From DATAPD01 sp036265385 (GTDB taxonomy: Bacteria > Acidobacteriota > Terriglobia > Terriglobales > Acidobacteriaceae), in assembly GCA_036265385.1 (NCBI GenBank), contig DATAPD010000020.1, forward strand, positions 1 to 64,000: DNA of 64,000 bases. The letters are read 5' to 3'. The position numbers were made by a program, and so were the translations under genes. This document shows positions 7,916 through 16,549 of the stretch, one piece after another. Positions within the stretch are counted from its first letter, which is position 1; each line of letters starts with the position of its first letter. The notes beneath the pieces are model-generated. The model searched no databases. It worked only from the letters and a program-made list of their open reading frames with translations, and was not told the DNA's origin.

Positions 7916-9408
7916 CGAATCTGGCAACTGTTGCCAGTCCGCTGGCTGAATTAAAGGACGCGAATCTGTTCCGCGAAGCGTGCTACATCGACGGCTCGTG
8001 GGTACAAGCGACTTCCGGACAGACCTTGAATGTGGACAACCCTGCCACCGGCGAGGTAATCGGAAAAGTTCCCAAGATGAGCGCGGCGGAGACGCGCGAC
8101 GCGATTGAGGCTGCCAATCGTGCATTTCCCGCCTGGAGCAAGAAGACAGCGAAAGAACGCGCGGTCATCCTGCGGCGCTGGTTCGACCTCATGATCGCCA
8201 ATCAGGAAGATCTCGCGCGCCTCATGACGATCGAACAAGGCAAGCCGCTCACCGAATCACGCGGCGAAGTGGCGTATGCGGCCGCGTTCCTCGAGTGGTT
8301 TGGAGAAGAAGCGAAGCGTCTCTACGGCGACACCATTCCGCAGCACCAGGCCGACAAGAGGATTGTTGTCATCAAGCAGCCGATCGGAGTTGTCGCCTGC
8401 ATCACTCCCTGGAACTTCCCGTTGGCGATGATCACGCGCAAAGTTGGCCCAGCCCTTGCCGCTGGGTGCACCGTTGTCGCGAAGCCCGCTTCGCAAACAC
8501 CTTATTCAGCGCTCGCTTTGGCCGAGCTCGCCGAACGTGCTGGAGTTCCGAAAGGTGTTTTCAATGTGTTGACTGGTTCTCCAAAGGAAATTGGAGGAGA
8601 ACTCACTGCCAATCCAATCGTTCGCAAGCTCTCGTTCACAGGATCGACAGAGATCGGCAAAGTGCTGATGGCCCAATGCGCCGGAACGATCAAGAAGATG
8701 TCGCTCGAGCTTGGCGGGAACGCTCCTTTTATCGTCTTCGACGATGCGGACTTGGATGCGGCCGTCGAAGGCGCGATTGCCTCCAAGTACCGCAACACGG
8801 GCCAGACCTGCGTTTGCACGAATCGTTTACTAGTGCAGGATTCGGTGTACGACGCATTCGCAGCGAAGCTCGTATCGGCGGTAAAGAATTTGAAACCTGC
8901 GCCGGGTCTCGAGAGTGGCGCCACGCAAGGCCCGCTCATCGACGACGCTGCCGTTGAAAAAGTGGAAGCGCACGTTCGCGATGCACAAGAGAAAGGCGCA
9001 AAAGTCCTGGCAGGAGGGAAGCGGCATTCACTTGGCGGACGTTTCTACGAGCCGACAGTTCTCGCAAACGTCACGCCCAAAATGGCTGTCGCGCGTGAGG
9101 AAACCTTTGGTCCAGTGGCTCCCTTGTTCCGTTTCAAGAACGAAGCGGAAGCGGTGTCGCTGGCGAACGACACAGAATTCGGTCTTGCCGCTTACTTCTA
9201 CGGACGGGACATTGCCCGCGTCTGGCGCGTCGCCGAAGCTCTTGAATATGGAATCGTCGGTATCAACACGGGAATAATCTCGACCGAAGTCGCACCGTTC
9301 GGTGGTGTGAAAGAGTCCGGACTTGGTCGAGAGGGATCAAAATACGGGATCGATGAATTCGTCGAGATCAAGTACATGTGCTTCGGCGGAATTAACTCGG
9401 CAACATAA
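7912..9408 (+). CDS. gabD: NAD(P)-dependent succinate-semialdehyde dehydrogenase
   Basis: A full-length 498-residue aldehyde dehydrogenase. The order of motifs fits the GabD branch: TPWNFPLAMITRKVGPALA (cofactor-binding region), SFTGSTEIGK, the catalytic glutamate motif LELGGNAPF, the catalytic cysteine in GQTCVC, and the C-terminal KESGLGREGSKYGIDEF ending typical of succinate-semialdehyde dehydrogenases. It oxidises succinate semialdehyde to succinate, linking GABA or related degradation to the TCA cycle, in the cytosol. It stands alone, with no gabT nearby. Related aldehydes such as glutarate semialdehyde are possible substrates. Translation may be affected by the hairpin covering its start. 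Confidence 0.92.
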   Translation: MTNLATVASPLAELKDANLFREACYIDGSWVQATSGQTLNVDNPATGEVIGKVPKMSAAETRDAIEAANRAFPAWSKKTAKERAVILRRWFDLMIANQEDLARLMTIEQGKPLTESRGEVAYAAAFLEWFGEEAKRLYGDTIPQHQADKRIVVIKQPIGVVACITPWNFPLAMITRKVGPALAAGCTVVAKPASQTPYSALALAELAERAGVPKGVFNVLTGSPKEIGGELTANPIVRKLSFTGSTEIGKVLMAQCAGTIKKMSLELGGNAPFIVFDDADLDAAVEGAIASKYRNTGQTCVCTNRLLVQDSVYDAFAAKLVSAVKNLKPAPGLESGATQGPLIDDAAVEKVEAHVRDAQEKGAKVLAGGKRHSLGGRFYEPTVLANVTPKMAVAREETFGPVAPLFRFKNEAEAVSLANDTEFGLAAYFYGRDIARVWRVAEALEYGIVGINTGIISTEVAPFGGVKESGLGREGSKYGIDEFVEIKYMCFGGINSAT

Positions 9409-9430
9409 AAAGAAATTTTCCGAACGTTGA

Positions 9431-10663
9431 TCACTGAGCAGCTAATCTAGCAGCTTCCTTTCGCTCAGCTTCCGCATCAGCGGGACGATTTGCTTTTGCG
9501 TAGTATTCGGCGAGGCGCTGGTGAGGTTCCGCTTCCGCAGGTTTTAATTTTGCGGCTTGTTGCAGAAAAGGAATCGCTTCAGCGAATTGAGCCTTTTCAG
9601 CATGCTGTCCTGCGAGCGCAAAAGCTGTCGCGTACAGCATTTCTCGAGTGGTTTGATCTTGCGAGTTCAGCTTGTGCGCTCTTCCGAGAGCTTGATACGC
9701 AGCATCGAATCGTCCCATCCGAAAAAGAACAGCTCCGTACAAAGAGTTTAGTGGAAACAAGTCTGGCCAACGTTTGAGGGCAAGTTCCAGCGGAGCGCGA
9801 GCAGCTTCAAACTGACCGAGCTGAAAATACGCAAACGCGAGGTTGTACTGCATTTGCGGAGATTGTGGAGCTAACTCTGCTGCGCGCTGCAATGGTTTCA
9901 GCGCTGCCTCAACATCGCCGTGTTCGCCGTAAAGCGTGCCGAGCTTCGTGAGCTTTTCAGCGCTATTGGGATCGTAGAGCTTGTCGCAGAAGGCGCGAGC
10001 TTCTTGGCGAGGACCTTGATCGAGTTTCTGCGCGCATTCCACTCTCATCTGCACTTCGTCGTTATCGCGTTTCCGCAACTCGCCAGAACGAGCGAGAGCC
10101 TTGCGAGCATCCTCGCCTCGACCCAGCTTGCGATATAAAGTTCCAAGTTGGAAAGGAACGCGAGCATCTTGCGGAGTTGCGCGTTCGGCTTCCTTCAACC
10201 ATTTCTCCGCAGAGACGGAATCTCCTTTTTGTGCGTAAGCAAAGCCCAGGTAATACGCAGTGTCGGGCAGTGGAGGCTTCACAGCAGCCTTGCTGAGATC
10301 GCGAATCGCTAAGTCGACTTGTCCGCTCTCGAGTTCCATTCTGCCGAGATAGTAGAGGACATTGGGATGATCTCCGACGACTTTGCGGACCGCTTCAAGT
10401 TCCTTGCGCGCATCACTGTATTGATGAGACTCAAACAAAGCCACGCCGAGAGGGAACTGAGCTCGCTCGACGAGAGTTGGATCCAGCGCGAGTGCGGCGC
10501 GAAATTCACGCATCGCGTCTTCGTAACGATCCTGTTTCAACGCTTCGTAGCCAGCGCCAACGTGCGAGTCAACACCTTCGGGAGCAGGATTCGTTTGTGA
10601 TATACCCGCGAAGACAAACAGAGATAGGAAGAGCAGGATCGCAACTAGGAATCGAGACATCAT
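9431..10663 (-). CDS. Exported TPR-repeat protein
   Basis: A 410-residue protein with a signal peptide (RFLVAILLFLSLFVFAGIS) and at least eight TPR units, for example YEDAMREFRAALALDP, VDLAIRDLSKAAVKPP, VEAALKPLQRAAELAP, FEAARAPLELALKRWP and FAEAIPFLQQAAKLKP. It likely acts as a periplasmic or membrane-associated scaffold. The start ATG at 10663 overlaps the TGA of the upstream ferritin-like gene (ATGA arrangement), so the two are translationally coupled. No catalytic motif is seen. The partner's diiron-like domain is the only clue to function. Confidence 0.85.
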   Translation of the reverse strand: MMSRFLVAILLFLSLFVFAGISQTNPAPEGVDSHVGAGYEALKQDRYEDAMREFRAALALDPTLVERAQFPLGVALFESHQYSDARKELEAVRKVVGDHPNVLYYLGRMELESGQVDLAIRDLSKAAVKPPLPDTAYYLGFAYAQKGDSVSAEKWLKEAERATPQDARVPFQLGTLYRKLGRGEDARKALARSGELRKRDNDEVQMRVECAQKLDQGPRQEARAFCDKLYDPNSAEKLTKLGTLYGEHGDVEAALKPLQRAAELAPQSPQMQYNLAFAYFQLGQFEAARAPLELALKRWPDLFPLNSLYGAVLFRMGRFDAAYQALGRAHKLNSQDQTTREMLYATAFALAGQHAEKAQFAEAIPFLQQAAKLKPAEAEPHQRLAEYYAKANRPADAEAERKEAARLAAQ

Positions 10664-11976
10664 CCGATGCGATGGTTCGCCTTCTGAATCAGGTTGGAGG
10701 CGACACGTTTGATGTCGGCGATTTCTCCTTGAGTGGCGGTCGCAACGTAATCTCGCACGAGTTCTCCGCATCGAACTCGAATTTCGTCATAGGCCTCAGA
10801 GTTTTGCCCGCGCACAACGAGCAACTCTTTCAACCATCGTTTCCCGTAACCAGCGTGAATCGTCTCATCAGCCCAGTCGAAATCCATATCGTGTTCGCTC
10901 AAAGAGTCGCCGTAACTGTGAAAGAGTTGCGCGCGAACAGGCTTGTGACGGATGTTTTTGGTCTCGAAGAAATACAGCATGCCGAGACGATAAATTGGAT
11001 CTTGCCCAGAAGCGCTGTCGTAAATGTATGTTCCGAGCGGGATCTCCTGCAAAGGAAGATTCCATGCAAGCAGGCGTTCATATCCCATTCGACAATGACG
11101 CGACTCATCGTAGGTCCAACGTGCGGAATTATGAATCCATTCCCAAGGAAGCGCGTCCGCGAATGCGCTCAAGATGATTCCACCTGCTTCGATTGCCCAG
11201 ACTTCGTTCAAGTGGCTGATTGCAGATCGAAGTTGAAGCTGCAATCCTTCACCGTAGGAATAAGAGGGATCGACAATGTCTGGCCAATAGAAGCGGCAGG
11301 GAAGAAAACGCGGATCGCGAGCTGGTCGATCCGGAATGAAGTAAGGTTTGCGGCTCTCAATCGATGGTGTCGCTGCGGCAGACATTTCCTCGATGCCAAT
11401 TCCTCCGACAGATCGCAGACATGCAGCGAGATTGTTCGTCCATGCTGAACAACTTCCAGTTGCGTCAGGTTCGGAAGTGAGCGCTTCGGCAGCCCATTGT
11501 TTTACATTTGCGATCTGTTCTTCTTTTTCAGCGAGAGCCAACGATAAAAAGCGATGCGTTGGCCCGTCAGCGATCGAGTCCGATGCTTGCAGGTAATCGC
11601 GATAAGAATCGCGCAAAGCAGGTAGGAAAACTTCTCCCAAAGCGGAGAGGAACGCCGGAGCCGATGGCGAATCCTGCACAGCGCGGATCACTTCGACGAG
11701 CGCGTGATCGTTTCCTTCTTCCTCTAGAAGTCGGCTTGGAAAACGAAGCTCGAAAATTCGTTCTCGCAAAGCATGAGCCACTTCAGCGCTTTGCCAAATC
11801 GATTGCGCCATGCCGATCTTCGCATCCAGAGACGTGACCAAGGGAATCCAAGCAGCTTGACTGATCAAGAGGGCGCGTTCGCAGAAGAAGAAGCGTTTCA
11901 AGAGCTGAGCGGTATCGAAACGCATCCAACGAGCACGCTTTTCCTCGACAAGCAGGTAATTGGAATTGGAGATCAT
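10660..11976 (-). CDS. Ferritin-like (DUF455-related) putative diiron protein
   Basis: A 438-residue protein. The C-terminal half has the ligand pattern of ferritin-like four-helix diiron proteins: HLNEVWAIEAGG gives a helix glutamate, WTYDESRHCRMGYERLL gives an ExxH-type motif, and DWADETIHAGYGKRWL gives a second ExxH. This resembles DUF455 proteins, which are distantly related to MiaE. The N-terminal 200 residues are helical and unrecognised; no signal peptide is seen. Its last codon overlaps the start of the exported TPR protein downstream. The substrate is unknown; an oxygenase, an oxidase or an iron-binding role are all possible. Confidence 0.65.
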   Translation of the reverse strand: MISNSNYLLVEEKRARWMRFDTAQLLKRFFFCERALLISQAAWIPLVTSLDAKIGMAQSIWQSAEVAHALRERIFELRFPSRLLEEEGNDHALVEVIRAVQDSPSAPAFLSALGEVFLPALRDSYRDYLQASDSIADGPTHRFLSLALAEKEEQIANVKQWAAEALTSEPDATGSCSAWTNNLAACLRSVGGIGIEEMSAAATPSIESRKPYFIPDRPARDPRFLPCRFYWPDIVDPSYSYGEGLQLQLRSAISHLNEVWAIEAGGIILSAFADALPWEWIHNSARWTYDESRHCRMGYERLLAWNLPLQEIPLGTYIYDSASGQDPIYRLGMLYFFETKNIRHKPVRAQLFHSYGDSLSEHDMDFDWADETIHAGYGKRWLKELLVVRGQNSEAYDEIRVRCGELVRDYVATATQGEIADIKRVASNLIQKANHRIG

Positions 11977-12373
11977 ATCTAAAATTTAGCGGTGTCCTCT
12001 CAGAAGAAGACCAGCTGATCGACACTATCTTATGGCAGCCGCGTGAAATTGCGTTGAACGCTGGTGGGAACGAAGCCGTTTTTGCGCAATAATCTGCACT
12101 TCTCTATGGTTATCCGCGTAGTTAACATTTGATTACATAACCAAGGTACTTCAACCCTCGTGTTACTAGCGTTAAATCTAGCTCAATCATCTACTTACCT
12201 GTGATTTTGCCTTCGTAATCAGACGATAAATTCTGATTGCGAGTGCGGCGGCAACTCTCGTACTATCGATGAGTTAGGAATGCTGTCGTTCTGACCCTAG
12301 GTCATGGCAGTGTTCTTGCATCTAAGTACGTCAGGGCCTTTGGCGAAGGGCCTTAACGGGGACAAGGAAGAGA
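11977..12373. promoter_or_regulatory. Divergent regulatory region with three dyads
   Basis: About 400 bp between two divergent genes, without a gene of its own. It contains three inverted repeats: TGGTTAT (12107-12113) with ATAACCA (12137-12143), AATCAG (12217-12222) with CTGATT (12233-12238), and the perfect dyad TGACCCTAGGTCA (12292-12304). It then has a GGCC-rich imperfect hairpin (around 12330-12355) before the penicillin-binding protein gene. The dyad at 12292 is the best operator candidate. No promoter hexamers could be assigned with confidence. Confidence 0.35.
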
Positions 12374-13594
12374 ATGTCGAATCGGGGCTCGTGGGTCGTG
12401 CGTGTTCTCCTAGTAGTAGTTTCCCTCTTGCTGATTGGCGCGAGTTCTTTTGCCGTGAACGTCAAACCACGTTCATTGGCGTCCAGCAAATCAAAAAGTC
12501 GGAGCGTGAGTGAGAATCAGCCTGCGCGCAAAAAGATGACGCGTCTAGCGAAGAGCCGTGCTCCCCGAACTCGCGTCGTTCGCCGTCGTCATCGTCGCTA
12601 TTATGAGCGCTTCAGCACCAGTTCCTTTGCGGAAGATGTAGTAAACGGAGACATCACCGACGGAGAAGATCCGGTTGTTCGGCGTGCGGCGATTGAGGCC
12701 CTGGGAAACATGAACGGGACGGTTGTCGCGATTGAGCCCACCAGCGGCCGAGTTCTCGCAATGGTGAATCAGAAGCTGGCTCTATCAAGCGGTGCACAAC
12801 CCTGCTCTACTATCAAATTATCGGTTGCGCTGGCAGCATTGAGCGAAGGCCTCGTCGACAAAGACACTCCTATCGCACTCGGCCGTCGTAGCCGGATGAA
12901 TCTCACGTCCGCTCTCGCTCATTCCAACAACGCTTACTTTGAAGCTCTGGGAAGGAAACTCGGCTTTGAAAAGGTCAGTTTCTACTCACACCAGTACGGC
13001 TTAGGTGAACTGGCTGGCTACAACATCCCTGGAGAGTCCATAGGCATTTATCCAGAAGAGGAAATTTCAAGCAAATTGGGTGGTGTCGGAAAGATGTGTT
13101 CGTTTGGAGAAGGTATTTCAATGACGCCTCTCCAATTGGGTGCATTGGTTTCCGCAATCGCCAACGGTGGAACTCTCTATTACATGCAGCATCCGAATTC
13201 AGCGGACGAAGTTGCGAATTTCCAGCCACGCATTAAACGGCAGCTCGATATCGGCCCGCTTATTCCCGAACTGTCGGACGGAATGGCGGGTGCGGTGCAG
13301 TACGGAACAGCCCGCAGTCTTCGGCTTAATTTCGGAGAAGAACAGATACTAGGTAAGACTGGCACGTGCTCGAAGGCTGGCACTCGCTTCGGATGGTTCG
13401 CTTCCTATGCCAATACTGACGTAGGTCGCATCGTAACAGTCGTTTTCCTGCAAGGTGGCCGACCGACGTTCGGACCGAAAGCGGCTGAGATTACGGGCCG
13501 TATGTACCGCAGTCTCTATGACAACAATTTCTTTGTGGCGCGGTCGGCCGTACGCAGCACGCCCGTAGCACCCGTAAGCCTGCAACAGCAATAG
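12374..13594 (+). CDS. Small penicillin-binding-type transpeptidase domain protein
   Basis: A 406-residue protein with a signal/anchor segment (VVRVLLVVVSLLLIGASSFA), a very basic stretch (residues 38-75, many Arg/Lys), then a transpeptidase fold. The three active-site motifs are present: STIK (SxxK), SNN (SxN) in AHSNNAYFE, and KTG in ILGKTGTCSK. It lacks a glycosyltransferase or dimerisation domain, so it resembles stand-alone class B-like PBPs or class D beta-lactamase relatives. It probably modifies peptidoglycan in the periplasm. AAGGAAG lies just upstream of the ATG. It is a single gene with its own long upstream region and a terminator after it. Confidence 0.85.
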   Translation: MSNRGSWVVRVLLVVVSLLLIGASSFAVNVKPRSLASSKSKSRSVSENQPARKKMTRLAKSRAPRTRVVRRRHRRYYERFSTSSFAEDVVNGDITDGEDPVVRRAAIEALGNMNGTVVAIEPTSGRVLAMVNQKLALSSGAQPCSTIKLSVALAALSEGLVDKDTPIALGRRSRMNLTSALAHSNNAYFEALGRKLGFEKVSFYSHQYGLGELAGYNIPGESIGIYPEEEISSKLGGVGKMCSFGEGISMTPLQLGALVSAIANGGTLYYMQHPNSADEVANFQPRIKRQLDIGPLIPELSDGMAGAVQYGTARSLRLNFGEEQILGKTGTCSKAGTRFGWFASYANTDVGRIVTVVFLQGGRPTFGPKAAEITGRMYRSLYDNNFFVARSAVRSTPVAPVSLQQQ

Positions 13595-13607
13595 TTATTC
13601 CTTTTAC

Positions 13608-13642
13608 GCCAAGCATTTCGCGAGTGCTTGGCCTACTCTTTT
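13608..13642 (+). terminator. Rho-independent-type terminator after the PBP gene
   Basis: GCCAAGCA (13608-13615) pairs perfectly with TGCTTGGC (13625-13632) across a 9-base loop, followed by a T-rich tract (CTACTCTTTT). It lies just past the stop codon of the penicillin-binding-type gene. Confidence 0.65.
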
Positions 13643-13761
13643 GCCTATCTAAAAAGGGCTACATCTTCGACCTGCCTAGTTTCCACGAAATAAATTCATT
13701 GGAATCTGTCGAAATCGGAGTTCGTCCGTCGATTCACGTATAGAAATCAAGGAGGATGGAT

Positions 13762-14121
13762 ATGCAATATCTGCTGCTTATTTATGGCCAGGAAAGTCGT
13801 TGGGACGGCTTGGGTTCCGCAGAGCGCGATCGCGTGCTGGACGAGTACACGGCATTTACGCAAAGTATTGCCGAGTCCGGGCACTTGCTTGGAGGGAACG
13901 AGCTTCACCCGACTTCTCGTGCGCGGACAGTGCGTGTACGAAACGGCAAGCGCTCCATTACTGATGGCCCATTTGCAGAAACCAAAGAGGCTTTGGGCGG
14001 ATATTACTTGATCGAAGCCGACAATGAAGCAGACGCGCTGGAGATCGCCGCCAGGATCCCCTCGGCACGCTGGGGATCGATCGAGGTGCGACCGATTATC
14101 CCGCACGATATGCCAGTTTGA
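13762..14121 (+). CDS. YCII-related (DGPF motif) protein
   Basis: A 119-residue YCII-family protein. It starts MQYLLLIYG and has the diagnostic DGPFAETKE motif near residue 70, followed by GGYYLIEADNEADALE and a C-terminal VRPI. The start is decided by the ribosome site: AAGGAGG ends directly before the ATG at 13756, so that codon is too close and ATG 13762 is favoured. DGPF/YCII proteins often pair with ECF sigma factors; here the neighbour is a MarR regulator instead. The fold is ferredoxin-like; the biochemical role is not established. Confidence 0.85.
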   Translation: MQYLLLIYGQESRWDGLGSAERDRVLDEYTAFTQSIAESGHLLGGNELHPTSRARTVRVRNGKRSITDGPFAETKEALGGYYLIEADNEADALEIAARIPSARWGSIEVRPIIPHDMPV

Positions 14122-14159
14122 CGTAGCACGAGAGCGAGCGCGTTCCGAGTAGGTTTTTG

Positions 14160-14178
14160 TATCGTTATACGATATAAT
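14160..14178 (+). promoter_or_regulatory. Dyad operator overlapping the -10 box of marR
   Basis: TATCGT (14160-14165) and ACGATA (14169-14174) form a perfect inverted repeat, TATCGTTATACGATA. It overlaps a consensus -10 hexamer TATAAT at 14173-14178. The start codon of the MarR-family gene is about 38 bp downstream. An operator between -35 and -10 just ahead of a marR gene fits autorepression; the hexamer and dyad are seen, the binding protein is inferred. Confidence 0.55.
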
Positions 14179-14215
14179 AAGTTTGTGCGAATCCTACTCA
14201 GATATACTCGGCTGG

Positions 14216-14677
14216 ATGGAGTCAAACCTGAGTGCGGCAGACTACGAATCGTTGGCCGAATTTCGCTATCGGATACGGAAGTTCCTTTCGTTCAGCGAGA
14301 AAGCAGCTCGTGCGGCTGGTCTGGAGCCGAGACAACATCAATTGCTGCTGGCCTTGAAGGGGCTGCGCAAAGGCGTTCGTCCGCGGGTTGGGGAACTGGC
14401 CGAACGACTGCAGATTCAGCACCACAGCGCTGTGGAGTTAGTGAATCGGTTGGCTACAGCGGGATATGTCAAGCGACATCCGAGCGGGGTCGATCGACGC
14501 GAAGTGTTTGTCGGGCTTACTCCCAAAGGGGAGAAAGTCCTGCGTGAACTCTCCCTCCACCACAAACAGGAATTACGGAGCGCAGGTCCCGATCTCCTGG
14601 CTGCTCTCAAACGAGTCATCCACGCCGACACAGCCCCGAAGCGCGCTCGCAAGAGTCTGGAAAAAGAGACCGCCTAA
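14216..14677 (+). CDS. MarR-family transcriptional regulator
   Basis: A 153-residue winged-helix regulator. The start at ATG 14216 gives the family-like opening MESNLSAADYESLAEFRYRI; a TTG further upstream (14183) would add residues not seen in relatives. The helix-turn-helix region is VGELAERLQIQHHSAVELVNRL, followed by the wing YVKRHPSGVDRREVFVGLTPKG. The ligand is unknown. It is followed after 39 bp by a ClC channel gene, so the two are probably co-transcribed and the channel may be the regulated target. The dyad at 14160-14174 is the likely operator. Confidence 0.88.
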   Translation: MESNLSAADYESLAEFRYRIRKFLSFSEKAARAAGLEPRQHQLLLALKGLRKGVRPRVGELAERLQIQHHSAVELVNRLATAGYVKRHPSGVDRREVFVGLTPKGEKVLRELSLHHKQELRSAGPDLLAALKRVIHADTAPKRARKSLEKETA

Positions 14678-14716
14678 GCCGATGATTGCTGCCCCCGTAG
14701 CGGAGGAGCAGCCCTG

Positions 14717-16549
14717 ATGAACGCGCGTGTTGATCTCATTACAAAGAACAATGGCAATCCCACAAACCCTCCAGTCCAATTTCGAATGCTGGTTGTATCG
14801 CTACTGGGGGGCGGGGTCGGGCTGCTCGCTGGCTTTATTGCGTTTGTCCTCTACAAACTGATCGGCCTCTTTTCGAACATCTTTTTCTATCATCGCTTTG
14901 TCGCGAACTTTACCAGTGTGCGTTTCAACGAATTAGGCCCCTGGGTCATTGTTGTTCCCGTGATAGGCGGCTTAGTCGTCGGACTGATGGCAAAGTACGG
15001 ATCTCCAAAGATCAAGGGACACGGAATTCCCGAAGCGATGGAAGCAGTACTTGTGAATCGGAGCCGTATTCAGCCGCGAGTCGCGATTCTGAAGCCTATT
15101 TCTGCGGCAATCGCGATCGGAACAGGTGGCCCGTTCGGCGCTGAAGGTCCGATCATCCAGACGGGCGGCGCCTTTGGTTCTCTAATTGGACAGTTGTTCC
15201 ACACGACAGCAGCGGAACGGAAAGTATTGTTGGCCTGCGGCGCAGCGGCTGGTATGTCGGCTACATTCAACACGCCAATCGCCGGAGTGATCCTTGCGAT
15301 CGAATTACTGCTTTTCGAATTCAAATCGCGTTCGTTTATTCCTCTAGTGATTGCAAGCACGCTGGCGACTGCCGTCCACCTTCAATTGCTGGGCAGTGGT
15401 CCGATGTTTGAAGTATCCCGAGTTGATTTCGGGATTCCGCATGCGCTGCCTTACTACTTAGTGTTGGGCGTGATTTGTGGCTTGGCGGCGGTGGGTTTCA
15501 GCAAAGCTCTTTACTGGACGGAAGATCAATTCGAGAAGTTGCCAGTCGATGAGTTGTGGTGGCCAGCGATCGGAGCCCTGGGATTGGGCATCATTGGCTA
15601 CTTCGTTCCTCGCGTGCTTGGCGTGGGGTATGACACGATCGGAGATCTGCTGAATGCGCGCCTCGCGCTGGAAGTTGTCTTAGTTGTGATGATCGCGAAA
15701 GCTGCTGCATTGCTGATTTCTCTAGGATCAGGCACTTCGGGTGGCTTACTTGCGCCAATGTTCATGTCGAGCGCTGCTTTAGGCGGGGCGTTCGCCATGG
15801 TAGCTGACAAGATTATTCCCGGGGCGGCCCTAGCACCAGGGGCGTTCGCGCTGGTAGCGATGGGAGCCGTATTCGGCGCGGCATCAAGGGCGACATTCAC
15901 ATTCATCATCTTTGCGTTCGAAATCACGCGCGACTACAACTCGGTCTTGCCATTGATGCTGGTGAGTGTGATTGCGGACGGTGTGGCAATGTTGTTTATG
16001 CCCTCGGCCTCGATCATGACGGAGAAACTGGCACGACGTGGCCTTCGCATTCACCAGGATTACGAGACTGATGCTTTGTCGCACGTTTTCGTGGGCGAGA
16101 CCATGGAGCGGACCGCCCCGTGCATATCTCAAAACACTCTCTTGGGCAATCTAGCCGAACGTATTGCCCGGCACGATCCGGAAGTTTCGCGTCATCAAGC
16201 GCTGCTGGTTGTTGATGATGATGGCAGGTTATCTGGCATTCTCACGCGTGGTGACCTGTTGCGCTGTCTTGATAAGGATTCAGGGGGGGAGTTAGCAATT
16301 CGCGAATGCGCCACTCACCATGTGATCGTGACATACGAGGATGAACTCCTCTCGGAAGCGCTCGATAAGATGCTGGCAAATGATATTGGACGACTCCCAG
16401 TCGTCAAACGGAACGATCCGCGAGCGATTGTTGGCTATCTTGGGAGATCCGGAATCATGGCGGGAAGGTTACGGCGTCATGGAGAAGAACACGTGCGCGA
16501 ACCAGGATGGGTCGGCAGATTCAGAACGCGAAAGGTAAGCGCGAATTAA
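14717..16549 (+). CDS. ClC-family chloride channel/antiporter with CBS pair
   Basis: A 610-residue inner-membrane protein. About ten membrane helices span residues 25-430. The ion-path motifs are present: GTGGPFGAEGPIIQ holds the GxEGP segment with the gating glutamate, and SGTSGGLLAP matches the GxFxP-type motif. The C-terminal 150 residues form two CBS domains (ETMERTAPCIS to RGDLLRCLD, and ATHHVIVTYEDELL to GYLGRSGIM) that may sense nucleotides. GGAGG precedes the ATG. Its stop codon abuts that of the convergent protease gene with no base between. Transport of chloride or another anion is likely; channel versus exchanger cannot be decided. Confidence 0.9.
   Translation: MNARVDLITKNNGNPTNPPVQFRMLVVSLLGGGVGLLAGFIAFVLYKLIGLFSNIFFYHRFVANFTSVRFNELGPWVIVVPVIGGLVVGLMAKYGSPKIKGHGIPEAMEAVLVNRSRIQPRVAILKPISAAIAIGTGGPFGAEGPIIQTGGAFGSLIGQLFHTTAAERKVLLACGAAAGMSATFNTPIAGVILAIELLLFEFKSRSFIPLVIASTLATAVHLQLLGSGPMFEVSRVDFGIPHALPYYLVLGVICGLAAVGFSKALYWTEDQFEKLPVDELWWPAIGALGLGIIGYFVPRVLGVGYDTIGDLLNARLALEVVLVVMIAKAAALLISLGSGTSGGLLAPMFMSSAALGGAFAMVADKIIPGAALAPGAFALVAMGAVFGAASRATFTFIIFAFEITRDYNSVLPLMLVSVIADGVAMLFMPSASIMTEKLARRGLRIHQDYETDALSHVFVGETMERTAPCISQNTLLGNLAERIARHDPEVSRHQALLVVDDDGRLSGILTRGDLLRCLDKDSGGELAIRECATHHVIVTYEDELLSEALDKMLANDIGRLPVVKRNDPRAIVGYLGRSGIMAGRLRRHGEEHVREPGWVGRFRTRKVSAN

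Noticed and set aside
8295..8957. 220-residue frame inside gabD
   Set aside because: Rich in Arg, Cys and His with no domain pattern; a typical shadow of a high-GC gene.
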